From: Burkholderiales bacterium RIFOXYD12_FULL_59_19
GTDB taxonomy: Bacteria; Pseudomonadota; Gammaproteobacteria; Burkholderiales; Burkholderiaceae_C
Length of the DNA: 54,287 nucleotides
Assembly: GCA_001771065.1 (NCBI GenBank)
Contig: MESQ01000043.1
Span: 1-54,287, forward strand
Direction of reading: 5' to 3'
Below the pieces are notes generated by a model that made no database searches, had not been told where the DNA came from, and saw only the letters and a program-made list of their open reading frames with translations. The position numbers were made by a program, and so were the translations under genes. Positions 1 to 9,038 of the stretch are shown here, one piece after another. Within the stretch, counting starts at the first letter, position 1. Every line of letters begins with the position of its first letter.

Positions 1-1565
1 ATACCGATACCGATACCGATACCGATACCGATACCGATACCGATACCGATACCGATACCGATACGGATACGGATACGGATACGGATACGGATACGGACAC
101 CGATACGGACACCGATACGGACACCGACACGGATACGGACACGGACACGGACACCGATACGGATACGGATACGGACACCGATACCGATACGGATACGGAT
201 ACGGATACGGATACGGATACGGATACCGATACGGACAGCGACGCGGATGCCGACAGCGATGCGGATGCTGATAGCGATACGGACGCCGATAGCGACACGG
301 ACGCCGACAGTGATACGGATGCTGATAGCGACACGGACGCTGACAGTGATGCGGACGCTGACAGCGATACGGATGCCGACAGTGATGCGGACGCTGACAG
401 TGATACGGATGCGGATAGCGATGCGGACGCCGATAGCGATACAGATGCCGACAGTGATACGGATGCGGATAGCGATGCGGACGCCGATAGCGATACAGAT
501 GCCGACAGCGACACGGACGCTGACAGCGACACGGACGCCGACAGCGATGCGGATACCGACAGTGATACGGATGCTGATAGCGATGCGGATGCGGATGCGG
601 ATGCGGACGCTGACAGTGATACGGATGCCGACAGCGACACGGACGCTGACAGCGACACGGATGCCGATAGTGATACGGACGCTGATAGCGATACGGATGC
701 CGACAGCGATGCGGACGCTGACAGCGACACAGATGCTGATAGCGATACTGATACCGACAGCGATGCGGATGCGGATAGCGACACGGATGCTGATAGCGAT
801 GCGGATGCGGATAGCGATGCGGATGCTGACGCCGACAGCGACACGGACGCTGACAGTGATACGGATGCCGACAGCGATGCGGACGCCGATAGCGATACAG
901 ATGCCGACAGCGACACGGACGCCGACAGTGATACGGATGCCGATAGCGATACAGATGCCGACAGCGACACGGATGCCGATAGTGATACGGACGCTGATAG
1001 CGATACGGATGCCGACAGCGATGCGGACGCTGACAGTGATACGGATGCCGATAGCGATACAGATTCCGACAGCGACACGGATGCCGATAGTGATACGGAT
1101 GCCGATAGCGACACGGACGCTGACAGTGATACGGATGCTGATAGCGATGCGGACGCTGACAGTGATACGGATGCCGATAGCGATACAGATGCCGACAGCG
1201 ACACTGATACCGACAGCGATGCGGACGCTGACAGCGACACGGATGCCGATAGCGATGCGGACGCTGACAGCGACACGGATGCCGATAGTGATACGGATGC
1301 CGACAGCGATGCGGACGCTGACAGTGATACGGATGCCGACAGCGACACTGATGCTGACAGTGATACGGATGCCGATAGCGATACAGATGCCGACAGCGAT
1401 GCGGACGCTGACAGCGACACGGATGCCGACAGCGATGCGGACGCTGACAGCGACACGGATGCCGACAGTGACACGGATGCCGACAGTGATACGGATGCTG
1501 ACAGTGATACGGATGCCGATAGCGATACAGATGCCGACAGCGACACGGATGCTGATACCGACAGT
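1..1565. repeat. 6-bp-phased tandem repeat array (coding)
   Basis: From base 1 to about 240 the DNA is almost pure hexamer: ATACCG units first, then ATACGG, then mixed ATACGG/ACACCG. From about 240 to 1565 the same 6-bp phase continues with more variants (GATGCG, GACGCC, GATAGC, GACAGC and similar) arranged in partly repeated higher-order blocks. The unit length keeps the Asp-X reading frame through any gain or loss of copies. The array runs off the left edge. The purest part is at the left, which suggests more recent expansion there. Confidence 0.93.
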
Positions 1566-2135
1566 GACGCGGATGCGGACAGCGATTCCGACTCAGATGT
1601 CGATAGCGATAGCGATGCGGATTCTGACGATGACTCAGATCACGACAAAGACGATAAGGACGATAAGGACGATAGGGACGATAGGGACGATAGGGACGAT
1701 AAGAAGGATAAGGACGATAAGAAAGATAAGGACGATAAGGACGATAAGGACGATAAGGACGATAAGGACGATAAGGACGACTGGGACGACAAGGACGACT
1801 GGGACGATAAAGACAAGACTGATGATCAAAGCAAATTTGATGCATCTTCAGAGGATGATCTAAATAGCCAAGGCGAAGACAATGACAGCTTGTTTAGCTT
1901 GGGCGATGCGGCTGATGGTCAGACAACAGCTGGATCTAGCTGGACAGATATGATCGAAGTTGATGTCCACTCAGGTGAGGCACACACTGAGCAAGGAGAC
2001 TGGTCGTCGTTGATTGATGATTTAGATAGCGATACTAATTCTGATTCCGGTAATCAAACTGATGAAACTGACCATTCTTCAGGTGGTAAAGATGACGGAA
2101 TGGACTTTGATGAAACTGACAAAATAGATTGGTAA
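3..2135 (+). CDS. Giant Asp-rich repeat protein, C-terminal part (5' end outside window)
   Basis: The frame with codons starting at multiples of three is open from the window edge to a TAA at 2133-2135, giving at least 710 residues with no start codon in view. Order seen: about 80 residues of Thr-Asp dipeptides; about 460 residues of Asp alternating with Ala, Ser or Thr; a short Asp/Ser zone; about 55 residues of Lys/Arg-Asp-Asp units with two Asp-Trp units; then about 110 non-repetitive acidic residues ending DKIDW. No sortase motif, no hydrophobic C-terminal helix and no RTX nonapeptide are visible in this part. Such sequences resemble acidic, Ca2+-binding or mineral-binding proteins, and an extracellular location is inferred only. 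The next gene starts 209 bp downstream in the same direction. A second frame is also open across the repeat, but only because the repeat unit is 6 bp. Function unknown. Confidence 0.8.
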   Translation, partial: TDTDTDTDTDTDTDTDTDTDTDTDTDTDTDTDTDTDTDTDTDTDTDTDTDTDTDTDTDTDTDTDTDTDTDTDTDTDTDSDADADSDADADSDTDADSDTDADSDTDADSDTDADSDADADSDTDADSDADADSDTDADSDADADSDTDADSDTDADSDADADSDTDADSDTDADSDTDADSDADTDSDTDADSDADADADADADSDTDADSDTDADSDTDADSDTDADSDTDADSDADADSDTDADSDTDTDSDADADSDTDADSDADADSDADADADSDTDADSDTDADSDADADSDTDADSDTDADSDTDADSDTDADSDTDADSDTDADSDTDADSDADADSDTDADSDTDSDSDTDADSDTDADSDTDADSDTDADSDADADSDTDADSDTDADSDTDTDSDADADSDTDADSDADADSDTDADSDTDADSDADADSDTDADSDTDADSDTDADSDTDADSDADADSDTDADSDADADSDTDADSDTDADSDTDADSDTDADSDTDADSDTDADTDSDADADSDSDSDVDSDSDADSDDDSDHDKDDKDDKDDRDDRDDRDDKKDKDDKKDKDDKDDKDDKDDKDDKDDWDDKDDWDDKDKTDDQSKFDASSEDDLNSQGEDNDSLFSLGDAADGQTTAGSSWTDMIEVDVHSGEAHTEQGDWSSLIDDLDSDTNSDSGNQTDETDHSSGGKDDGMDFDETDKIDW
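1650..1809. repeat. GACGATAAG-type 9-bp tandem repeat (coding)
   Basis: Nine-base units GAC GAT AAG, with AGG, TGG or AAA variants of the last codon and two short AAG/AAA-GAT interruptions, encode Asp-Asp-Lys/Arg/Trp. This array differs from the preceding 6-bp array in both period and encoded charge pattern, placing a block of regularly spaced Lys/Arg within the acidic protein. Confidence 0.9.
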
Positions 2136-2140
2136 TTTAA

Positions 2141-2210
2141 ATATAAATGATATTTATATATATTTAATATAGTGCATATTAAATATAACCAGAGACAATT
2201 TTCATTGTCT
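2141..2210 (+). terminator. Possible weak terminator hairpins after the repeat gene
   Basis: Two perfect inverted repeats follow the stop codon at 2135: an 8-bp AT stem (2141-2148 with 2152-2159, 3-nt loop) and a 7-bp stem (2193-2199 with 2204-2210, 4-nt loop). Neither has a clear T tract, so read-through into the ATP-grasp genes is quite possible. The whole 2136-2344 gap is AT-rich. Confidence 0.3.
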
Positions 2211-2344
2211 TCTGTAAAATTGGCTGTCATCGAAATTTGCATTTGATTTGTTTTTCAAAAAACATTAAGCCAAGACTTGGCCTGACGAAAATTCGTTAAA
2301 CTTGGCGGCTGTTTTTAACTAAAGACACCAATCTTTCTGCACAA

Positions 2345-4231
2345 ATGAATCTGGATCGCCATGCAACCCCTATTGGTTTGCTCTACAACCCTGGTGACTT
2401 GTTCGGTGAGAGACGTGCAGAGTTGATGGTTGGGCCCATGCTGATGGGTGGTTTGCAGCCCGTGAAGTTTGTATCGGACCAAATTGACGCAGATACATTG
2501 ACGGTTGCTGGGCAATGGTTCAAAGATGGTTCATGGCAACCCTGTGCAAACGCCATAATTTCATGTATCTTGGACTTTTCAATTCCAAATCAGACACGGA
2601 CCACGGCCGAGGCATTGCTACTTCAGCAAACGCCGCATTCGCATCGCATTGACCTGAATCGATGGCAACTCTTTCATCTCTTGCAGCACGATGACGAAGT
2701 TAATTGCCTGGTTTTGCCTTGCAGACCGTTGGATAGTCAAAAGGATGTGGAGGTTGCTGTACATCAGTGGCCTGCATTCGTGGTCAAAAGCCGCTTTGAA
2801 GGTAGCCCAGACCAGCCGTACTTGATTGAAAAATATCCCGATGGTTGGAAAATCACCAACTTCTACCAAGAAACCTGTGTCGATGATTCAACTTTTCAGA
2901 GCTGGTTAAGCAGTAAGTACAACGGTAAATGGATGCTGCAGGCGTTCTTGTCCACACGATCAGCACAGTCCAGGCCTTACGCTTTACAAATCACCGTACA
3001 GCAGCGTCATGATGGCGCCTGGATGGCGCCAACCATTCAGTGCATGCTTGCCACTGAGTCTCCGTTTGCCTGTTTACAGGCCGGCGCTGAACATATCGGT
3101 CCACCATTCGCACCCATTTGGGAGAACGTGGTTATTCCGACGGATCATCCAAACTACCCTGGACTCGCTCCGCGATTGCAGTGTTTTGGTCTGGTATTGG
3201 CCCGGCGCATTGAAGAACTCTCCGGTGGTCAGCCGATGGCGCTTGGGTTCCGGGTATTGCTCGACAAAGAGCTCAATCCGTATCTTGTAAACCTGGATGT
3301 TCGAGCCGCTGCGCCCACGCGAGCCGCGCGCAATATGGAGTTCTTTCGGCACATGACTGAATTTGCCTTTGGTCTGACCGTGATCAGAGCAAAAAATATC
3401 CCGGGACCAAAATGTCTCTTTGATGCAGTCAACCCTATCAGTCAATGTCCCAGCTGTGGCATTTCGGTTCGCTCAAATATCAAACCCGAAGAAGTGGTGA
3501 CGTTAATGCGTAACCAGTCTGGGTGGATCGATCTCGCAGTGGGCATGGGTGGTCGTAGAACACTCCGTGCCGCAAACGAGTTGGCCGAAGAGGTCAGTCA
3601 GAGGGCTTTCATTTCGCTACGAATTGGTGTCGCGGCCAACGACATCGCGTTGCCGGATCTCGGCGAAAAGCGACTCAGCGCCCAAGAGGAATATGTTGGT
3701 AAAGGCCTATTGCGCTGGCCCGAGGTACGTTTGATGCGCAGTGCCAGAGTTCCGTTGTTACAAGCGCAGTTACATCATGCATTGCAGTTGATGCCGGCAC
3801 GTGGTCCAGACATGATTTGGGTAGAGGATATGGACTTGGGGATGCGAGCGCTTCCAGAGGCAGAGCGCTTGGCTGAACTCAAAAAAACGATGACATGGCT
3901 GGACAGCGTTTGTCTCCAAGGTTGGGCTGGTTGTTGGGGGGTGTGTCTTTTTAATGACAAAAGTGTTGAATCTCAGGTATTGCTTGAGCAAATGCTAGCG
4001 CACTCCTCTGGGCAAGGATTCTTCAAAAAAATCGGCGTACGCGCTGCCAACTTCAACACAAAGCAGTGGGAAAAAATGTCAGCGCAATTGCCGGAGCTGG
4101 TGTTACTCGCCAATAACTCGACTGAACATCAATGGGTCACCCAGAACCTGCCACAGATCCCGGTGTTGACGAAGTGGTCACCAGAATCTGCCGCACTCTC
4201 GAACCTTTCTCAGGCCATTGCAACATGCTGA
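2345..4231 (+). CDS. ATP-grasp-like protein with degenerate active site and AKR-like C-terminal half (628 aa)
   Basis: The N-terminus (IGLLYNPG, about residue 10) and the middle resemble YheC/YheD-type ATP-grasp proteins and parallel the next gene product domain for domain. The ATP-grasp lysine seems kept (FVVKSR, about K148), but the glycine-rich loop expected after it is replaced by FEGSPDQ. The usual Glu-x-Asn metal site near the end of the fold reads VNLDV (about residue 316), so catalysis is doubtful. A CPSC pair lies near residue 368. The C-terminal half (about 375-620) looks like a divergent aldo/keto-reductase-type barrel with the same GVC strand seen in the next protein. The gene overlaps the next start by 7 bp, implying translational coupling. 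I infer a non-catalytic or regulatory paralogue of the larger enzyme, and no precise function can be assigned. ATG start; no strong ribosome site. Confidence 0.7.
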   Translation: MNLDRHATPIGLLYNPGDLFGERRAELMVGPMLMGGLQPVKFVSDQIDADTLTVAGQWFKDGSWQPCANAIISCILDFSIPNQTRTTAEALLLQQTPHSHRIDLNRWQLFHLLQHDDEVNCLVLPCRPLDSQKDVEVAVHQWPAFVVKSRFEGSPDQPYLIEKYPDGWKITNFYQETCVDDSTFQSWLSSKYNGKWMLQAFLSTRSAQSRPYALQITVQQRHDGAWMAPTIQCMLATESPFACLQAGAEHIGPPFAPIWENVVIPTDHPNYPGLAPRLQCFGLVLARRIEELSGGQPMALGFRVLLDKELNPYLVNLDVRAAAPTRAARNMEFFRHMTEFAFGLTVIRAKNIPGPKCLFDAVNPISQCPSCGISVRSNIKPEEVVTLMRNQSGWIDLAVGMGGRRTLRAANELAEEVSQRAFISLRIGVAANDIALPDLGEKRLSAQEEYVGKGLLRWPEVRLMRSARVPLLQAQLHHALQLMPARGPDMIWVEDMDLGMRALPEAERLAELKKTMTWLDSVCLQGWAGCWGVCLFNDKSVESQVLLEQMLAHSSGQGFFKKIGVRAANFNTKQWEKMSAQLPELVLLANNSTEHQWVTQNLPQIPVLTKWSPESAALSNLSQAIATC

Positions 4232-7200
4232 TTGGCTTTTTGCATCGAGGCGGTCTTGAGCAATGGTCTTACGCCATCATGGCTGATATTGCTGCGCAAG
4301 GGGCTGAGGTCATGCGCTTCACCTGCGAAGATGTTGACTTTGAAAAACGTCAAGTTTTGGGTGAGGTCTGGCAAGACAGCCAATGGGTCAAACGCCGCTT
4401 CAGATACCCTGACGCAGTTCGAAATTTTGAATTTCGTGATGAAACGAAAGATGTGATTCTTGAACATCTACCGTACTCATTGGGTCGGCATTTACGTAAA
4501 AATGAACAACTTGACTTATTGGCCAAGATTCCAAATGTTGCATCCTTCATCCCGGTTACCCTTGACCTTGATGATCAGATGGATATTTTTACACTTGTAC
4601 AAAAGTGGGGTGGCGTCATTCTCAAACCTGCGCGTGGCAGACTGGGGCAAGGTATCGTTTTCATACGCCGAACCGGTCAGCAATACGAGCTTGAAGAGGA
4701 TGGTCAGCGAAAACCACTTGATCAAGACGCACTACAGAATTACTTGCGCGGATTTGCCGAGCGCACGGGGCGTTCATATGTTGTGCAACAATTTGCCGCC
4801 ACGACTGGTCCGCAAAATCGCTACTTTAATGTGCGCATCATTATTCAAAAGTCAGGTGATGGCGACTGGCATCCCTGTGATTTCCCATTGTCACTTTTGG
4901 CTCAGCCAGGCAGTGTGGTTGCCAACCGCGAAGCGGGAGCCACCAACGTCAGTCTCAAGTCGATGCTTCAATACCGATTTACGGACAAAGCTGATCAGGT
5001 TTTGGAGGCTATTTTTTCTGCCGCAGTGCTGATTGCCCGTGCGCTTGATGATGCGCTGGCCCAACAAGCGGATGAACTCGCTTTAGATATGGCGGTGGAT
5101 GACAAGGGCGCGCCATGGCTGCATGAGACCAACTGGCGCGGTGGGTTTTGGATGCTGGAAGAGGATGTCGGCCTATACCGATATGGTGGAGCCAATGTTG
5201 TACGCTTGGCACGTCGACATCAATTTGGAGGTGATATCGATGCTGCTCAGGCGGCCTTGCACATCGCAAGAAATAGAAACAAAAATTGTCGGCATGCGCC
5301 TGGCTCGAATCTGCTCGCCTCCCGTTTGGGAATCGATATTCCGCTTCGATCCGAAGTAACGGTCACCAATATCACCAGTTTGATTCTGGCGGGCGTTGAT
5401 TGGTTTTGTGTCAGTGACTCTAGTTCATTTGGTGCTGCCCAACAAGCGGTGGGTCGTGCACTGGACGTGCTCCTTGAGCAAATGCCCGAGCGACCGTTGC
5501 CTAAACTTGTATCGATGTCTGGATTTTGCCAACATGACCCTTTTGATACACGTTCACCTCAGCGCTGGATCACGCAGGAACTGGTGGCCAAAGGCATCAT
5601 TACCGACGCTGAAGCCAGTTTAGGCCTGTCCATGTCCCCTGACTTCTTGAAGCGTGCCATCACTAAAAACTGTCAGGATCTAGGTGTTTCGTCACTTGAT
5701 GTCTTTTTGTTACAGGGGATTGAGTATCGGATTGACCACGATGCCAACTGGCATGCGGCCTGGCGTCTGGCATGTCAAGAACTAAGCAGAAGTCAAACAG
5801 CGGGTGACTGCCTGGAGTGGGGTGTTTGTTTGTCCTATCAGTGGCTAATGGCACATCGTGACAACTTATATGAACTGCTTTCTGTCGATGCGAGCAATCC
5901 CGTCAGGGCGATGCTGGTTGAGGTCCGGCCTGATGAACCTGTCGTCGACATTGCCTATCTATGTTCTATTGCAACGCAATTTGCACTCAAGTTGATGATT
6001 AAGGTATTGCCGTTGGCACCTTGCATTAAGCCTTGGCACGCCTCTCACCGATTGGTGCCACTGAAAATGGTTCAGCACCTGGTCGGGGAATGCGTCAATC
6101 GCGAAATACTGATTTTTTGTCCGGTTGCCAATGCGGTCGAGTTAGATGATTTTTTGGTTCTAAATCAAAATTTTTCTGGAGAAGATTCCCCTATGCTGAC
6201 GAACGATGTAGCCACCTCATCCCCATCAGAAAACCTCGTGACCCGGGCGCTGCAGGCGTTTGCCCAATTCGACGCCAGGCAACTGTTCCGGTTTTTTGTG
6301 GATGGGCGATTTCACAAAAAATACCAAGGTTGGACGGGGTACGAGGCCAACGAGGCGGGCTCCGTGCAAGGCATTCTGGATGCCTATCAGTTGATGATTG
6401 AAAACTTTGACTTGTCAAAGGGTCTGACATCAAGGTACATCCGGGATTTGCACATCGCCTGTATGGGCGGGGTAAGCACCAAGAACAAAAAATCCACACC
6501 AGGGGAAATGCGCTCGCTTGAATCTGGCATCAACCTTTACAACGGCAAATCGACGTTGGCAAGCGTGCAGGAGCTTCTTGAGCAACGTCGGGGTGATGGC
6601 AACAGTATCTTCCATCACCCTGATTACCAGAAACCGGCTGAGGCTTTTACTGCACAAGAGATTTTGCAGATTATTAAAAAAGAAGGACGCGTTCGCTACC
6701 GGGCTTGGTACCCCAACTTGACTCAAGAGCAACAACAACAGTTAACGCAAGGGCGCACGCTTAGCGAGTTTTATGCCGTCAAGCATTTTGTTCAGAAATG
6801 TTTTGCAGAACGAACCGACCACATTGTTGATGTTTTCAACCAAGAGGTCGCCGCTGCTCAAACCCCACATGAACATTTGATTGCCATATCTCGCGTGGTA
6901 CGAGATTTGGAGCTCCTGCACCCTTTCCCTGACGGGAATGGACGCACCTTTGTGGCGGTGCTGATGAATCATCTGTTGCTGGCAAAGGGCTTTTTGCCCG
7001 CCATATTGTGGGATCCAAATATTGACGCCGAACTCTCTGTGATCGAATTCGCAGACGAAATCCGCTTGGGTATAAAAAATACCGAAACATTGCTTCGCGA
7101 TCCAACGGCAACTCTTTATGACTATGCCATCACTCAAGCTAAGCCAGACGAGATAAAAGTGTTTCAGGGCATGGCGCAGGCATTTATTGCTAGCCTGCAT

Positions 7201-8232
7201 GGATTGGCTTACCGCACTGAGGCCGAGCCCACGGAAGATGATCACAACCAGGCATTCATTTATCTCACGCCAAGTCGACTGGTGGCTAGCACCGGTGGCC
7301 AGTGGTTACCGACCAACCAACATACGATGTCACTCCGGTTTGATCGCATTTCAACAGGTAACGAACCCGGCCATCATCAATTGTTATTTTGCCGTAACCT
7401 CGCGACATGGAGGGAGGCGGGCAAAGACCCGCTCCTCGAGCTTCAGCGTGAAATAAATGACGGTGTCATCGCCATAGTCATCGATGACAACGAATTGGCA
7501 TTAAAGCTTAACCTCCCTGTGTTGCTGGTTGCGGACGTCGATCAAGCACTTTACGACGCGGGAGTTGCAGCACGTAAGGCCATCACCTGCCGTCGTGTCG
7601 CTGTAGTGGGCACCGAAGGTGCGGAAACTGTCAGGAGCCTGCTCACCCAGGCCGGTCGCCAACAGTTACGGGTTCAGGTTGACGAAAGGGGCGAGTGCAA
7701 AACCCCGCTGGTCATGGCTTCACTGGCCAATTTACGTCGTACTGACCAACTTCAAATTATTGAAGTCGCCATGGGAGCCAGGGTGAACGTAGCGCGGCAT
7801 CGACTGCGCGCCATTGAACCTGACTATTGTGTTTTTACATCGACCGACAACGTGGACGGGATTGCGCCGGAAACCTACGCCGATGTCCTCAAGACATTTG
7901 CCGCTTGTGTGGATGGGCTTCAACCAGGTGGACTTTGCATCCTCAATGCCGACAGCGTGTCTGCAGTCAAGTTAACGGAGGAAATCAAGGCAAGAGGTGT
8001 CGTATCGATTCAAACGTTTGGCCGTCAAACCGACAACGACGCTTGCATGCTTGGCGCAATTTTCGATACCCATACAGCGCGGTGGACCGTGACTGCCAAC
8101 ATTCTTGGCAAATCATTGACTTACACCATTCGCGGTAAGGCCTCACCGTTGTGGTCGGTGGCCGTACTGTTGTTGATGGAAAATATGGGTTGTGATATTC
8201 AAACTGCTAGCCGGTCATTCGAGAATTTTTAA
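4225..8232 (+). CDS. Four-domain fusion: ATP-grasp + AKR-like + Fic + Mur-ligase-like (1335 aa)
   Basis: Start chosen at ATG 4225, overlapping the upstream stop, because the conserved strand MLIGFLHRGG begins there. Domain 1 (about 1-375) is ATP-grasp: ILKPARGRLGQGI (K134 plus Gly-rich loop), YVVQQFA adenine strand and HETNW (E301, N303) metal site, all apparently intact. Domain 2 (about 385-650) is aldo/keto-reductase-like (SSFGAAQQAVGRAL, then SLDVFLLQG), but the catalytic Tyr and His positions are Phe and Gln. Domain 3 (about 695-960) is a Fic domain with HPFPDGNGR at H899; the second Arg of the classic motif is Val. Domain 4 (about 1005-1335) resembles the N-terminal and central parts of MurE/MurF ligases, but its P-loop reads GTEGAETV, lacking the Lys. 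ATP-grasp and Fic look active; the other two look like scaffolds. Substrate unknown: amide or ester bond formation and nucleotide- or phospho-group transfer are the family chemistries. Confidence 0.8.
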   Translation: MLIGFLHRGGLEQWSYAIMADIAAQGAEVMRFTCEDVDFEKRQVLGEVWQDSQWVKRRFRYPDAVRNFEFRDETKDVILEHLPYSLGRHLRKNEQLDLLAKIPNVASFIPVTLDLDDQMDIFTLVQKWGGVILKPARGRLGQGIVFIRRTGQQYELEEDGQRKPLDQDALQNYLRGFAERTGRSYVVQQFAATTGPQNRYFNVRIIIQKSGDGDWHPCDFPLSLLAQPGSVVANREAGATNVSLKSMLQYRFTDKADQVLEAIFSAAVLIARALDDALAQQADELALDMAVDDKGAPWLHETNWRGGFWMLEEDVGLYRYGGANVVRLARRHQFGGDIDAAQAALHIARNRNKNCRHAPGSNLLASRLGIDIPLRSEVTVTNITSLILAGVDWFCVSDSSSFGAAQQAVGRALDVLLEQMPERPLPKLVSMSGFCQHDPFDTRSPQRWITQELVAKGIITDAEASLGLSMSPDFLKRAITKNCQDLGVSSLDVFLLQGIEYRIDHDANWHAAWRLACQELSRSQTAGDCLEWGVCLSYQWLMAHRDNLYELLSVDASNPVRAMLVEVRPDEPVVDIAYLCSIATQFALKLMIKVLPLAPCIKPWHASHRLVPLKMVQHLVGECVNREILIFCPVANAVELDDFLVLNQNFSGEDSPMLTNDVATSSPSENLVTRALQAFAQFDARQLFRFFVDGRFHKKYQGWTGYEANEAGSVQGILDAYQLMIENFDLSKGLTSRYIRDLHIACMGGVSTKNKKSTPGEMRSLESGINLYNGKSTLASVQELLEQRRGDGNSIFHHPDYQKPAEAFTAQEILQIIKKEGRVRYRAWYPNLTQEQQQQLTQGRTLSEFYAVKHFVQKCFAERTDHIVDVFNQEVAAAQTPHEHLIAISRVVRDLELLHPFPDGNGRTFVAVLMNHLLLAKGFLPAILWDPNIDAELSVIEFADEIRLGIKNTETLLRDPTATLYDYAITQAKPDEIKVFQGMAQAFIASLHGLAYRTEAEPTEDDHNQAFIYLTPSRLVASTGGQWLPTNQHTMSLRFDRISTGNEPGHHQLLFCRNLATWREAGKDPLLELQREINDGVIAIVIDDNELALKLNLPVLLVADVDQALYDAGVAARKAITCRRVAVVGTEGAETVRSLLTQAGRQQLRVQVDERGECKTPLVMASLANLRRTDQLQIIEVAMGARVNVARHRLRAIEPDYCVFTSTDNVDGIAPETYADVLKTFAACVDGLQPGGLCILNADSVSAVKLTEEIKARGVVSIQTFGRQTDNDACMLGAIFDTHTARWTVTANILGKSLTYTIRGKASPLWSVAVLLLMENMGCDIQTASRSFENF

Positions 8233-8256
8233 TCAAACCGATCCCCAGATTCTTAT

Positions 8257-8985
8257 TCAGGGAGTCTCTGTAGTTTGATCAATTTTCAAATACTCAATAA
8301 CCCGGTTGTAGTCTTCCACGTAATCAAGCTCTGCCCAGAATACCCCCTTGATATCTTTCACATAGATCCGTGTACCCGTGCCCACAAATGCATAAAAAAT
8401 ATCTTCCCACCACTTGCTACTTTGCTGGCTACTGATCATTTCATCAAGTTTGGTAATAAATTTGATGAAAAATGATTTGTCAAACATGCCAATTCCGACA
8501 TACTCGCCAGTGGTCTCGCTGTCGGGGATATCTTTGCCATAACGACTCAAGATATCGTTTTTCCAGACAAACCGGTAATCAGCCTCTGCAATTCTTGACG
8601 TATCCGCCAAAAAAACCGGGCTGCGCTTTTCTGCCAAGATGGCTTCCAACAACTCATCTTCAATGAAGAGATCGCCATTGATGATGATGGTGTCGTCGGG
8701 CTCAGAAAAAAATTCTTTGGCAAACCACAATGATGCAATGGAGTTGGTGACATCAAAAAATGGGTTGTAAAACACAGCTGCCTGGTAGGGTTGCATGGCC
8801 TTAACAACTTCGCCAGACTGGTAGCCCGTGATCACTGCAACATCATGGATGCCATGGGCCTTGAGTACGCGCAATGTGCGGCGAATGATAGGTTCACCAT
8901 CAAACTCAACACAGCATTTGGGTTTGCCTTGTATGTGCCGACTGATGCGGGTACCGCGACCTGCGGCCATGATGACAGCTTTCAT
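8257..8985 (-). CDS. LicC/PntC-like sugar- or phosphoamine nucleotidyltransferase (242 aa)
   Basis: An N-terminal nucleotide-binding signature (MAAGRGTRISRH, then GKPKC) and the LicC-like layout mark a nucleotidyltransferase of the phosphocholine / 2-aminoethylphosphonate cytidylyltransferase type, which couples CTP to a small phosphorylated or phosphonate amine. INGDLF and the acidic WAELD near the C-terminus fit metal and product binding. The start at 8985 is preceded by AAAGGA at good spacing. It lies 53 bp downstream of the aminotransferase gene on the same strand and probably shares its message. It is convergent with the four-domain gene, with only 24 bp between stops. The substrate cannot be fixed from sequence: phosphocholine, AEP or a sugar phosphate are all possible. 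Confidence 0.75.
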   Translation of the reverse strand: MKAVIMAAGRGTRISRHIQGKPKCCVEFDGEPIIRRTLRVLKAHGIHDVAVITGYQSGEVVKAMQPYQAAVFYNPFFDVTNSIASLWFAKEFFSEPDDTIIINGDLFIEDELLEAILAEKRSPVFLADTSRIAEADYRFVWKNDILSRYGKDIPDSETTGEYVGIGMFDKSFFIKFITKLDEMISSQQSSKWWEDIFYAFVGTGTRIYVKDIKGVFWAELDYVEDYNRVIEYLKIDQTTETP

Positions 8986-9038
8986 TGATGTTCCTTTCGA
9001 CGTGTATCTGGACTCAGAGCGCCAGTATTGGTGGCTAT

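Noticed and set aside
247..1863. Long + strand frame rich in Met, Arg, Thr, Ile
   Set aside because: It is the +1 shadow of the 6-bp repeat. The Asp-X frame is in phase with the non-repetitive C-terminal tail up to the TAA at 2135 and gives the coherent protein.
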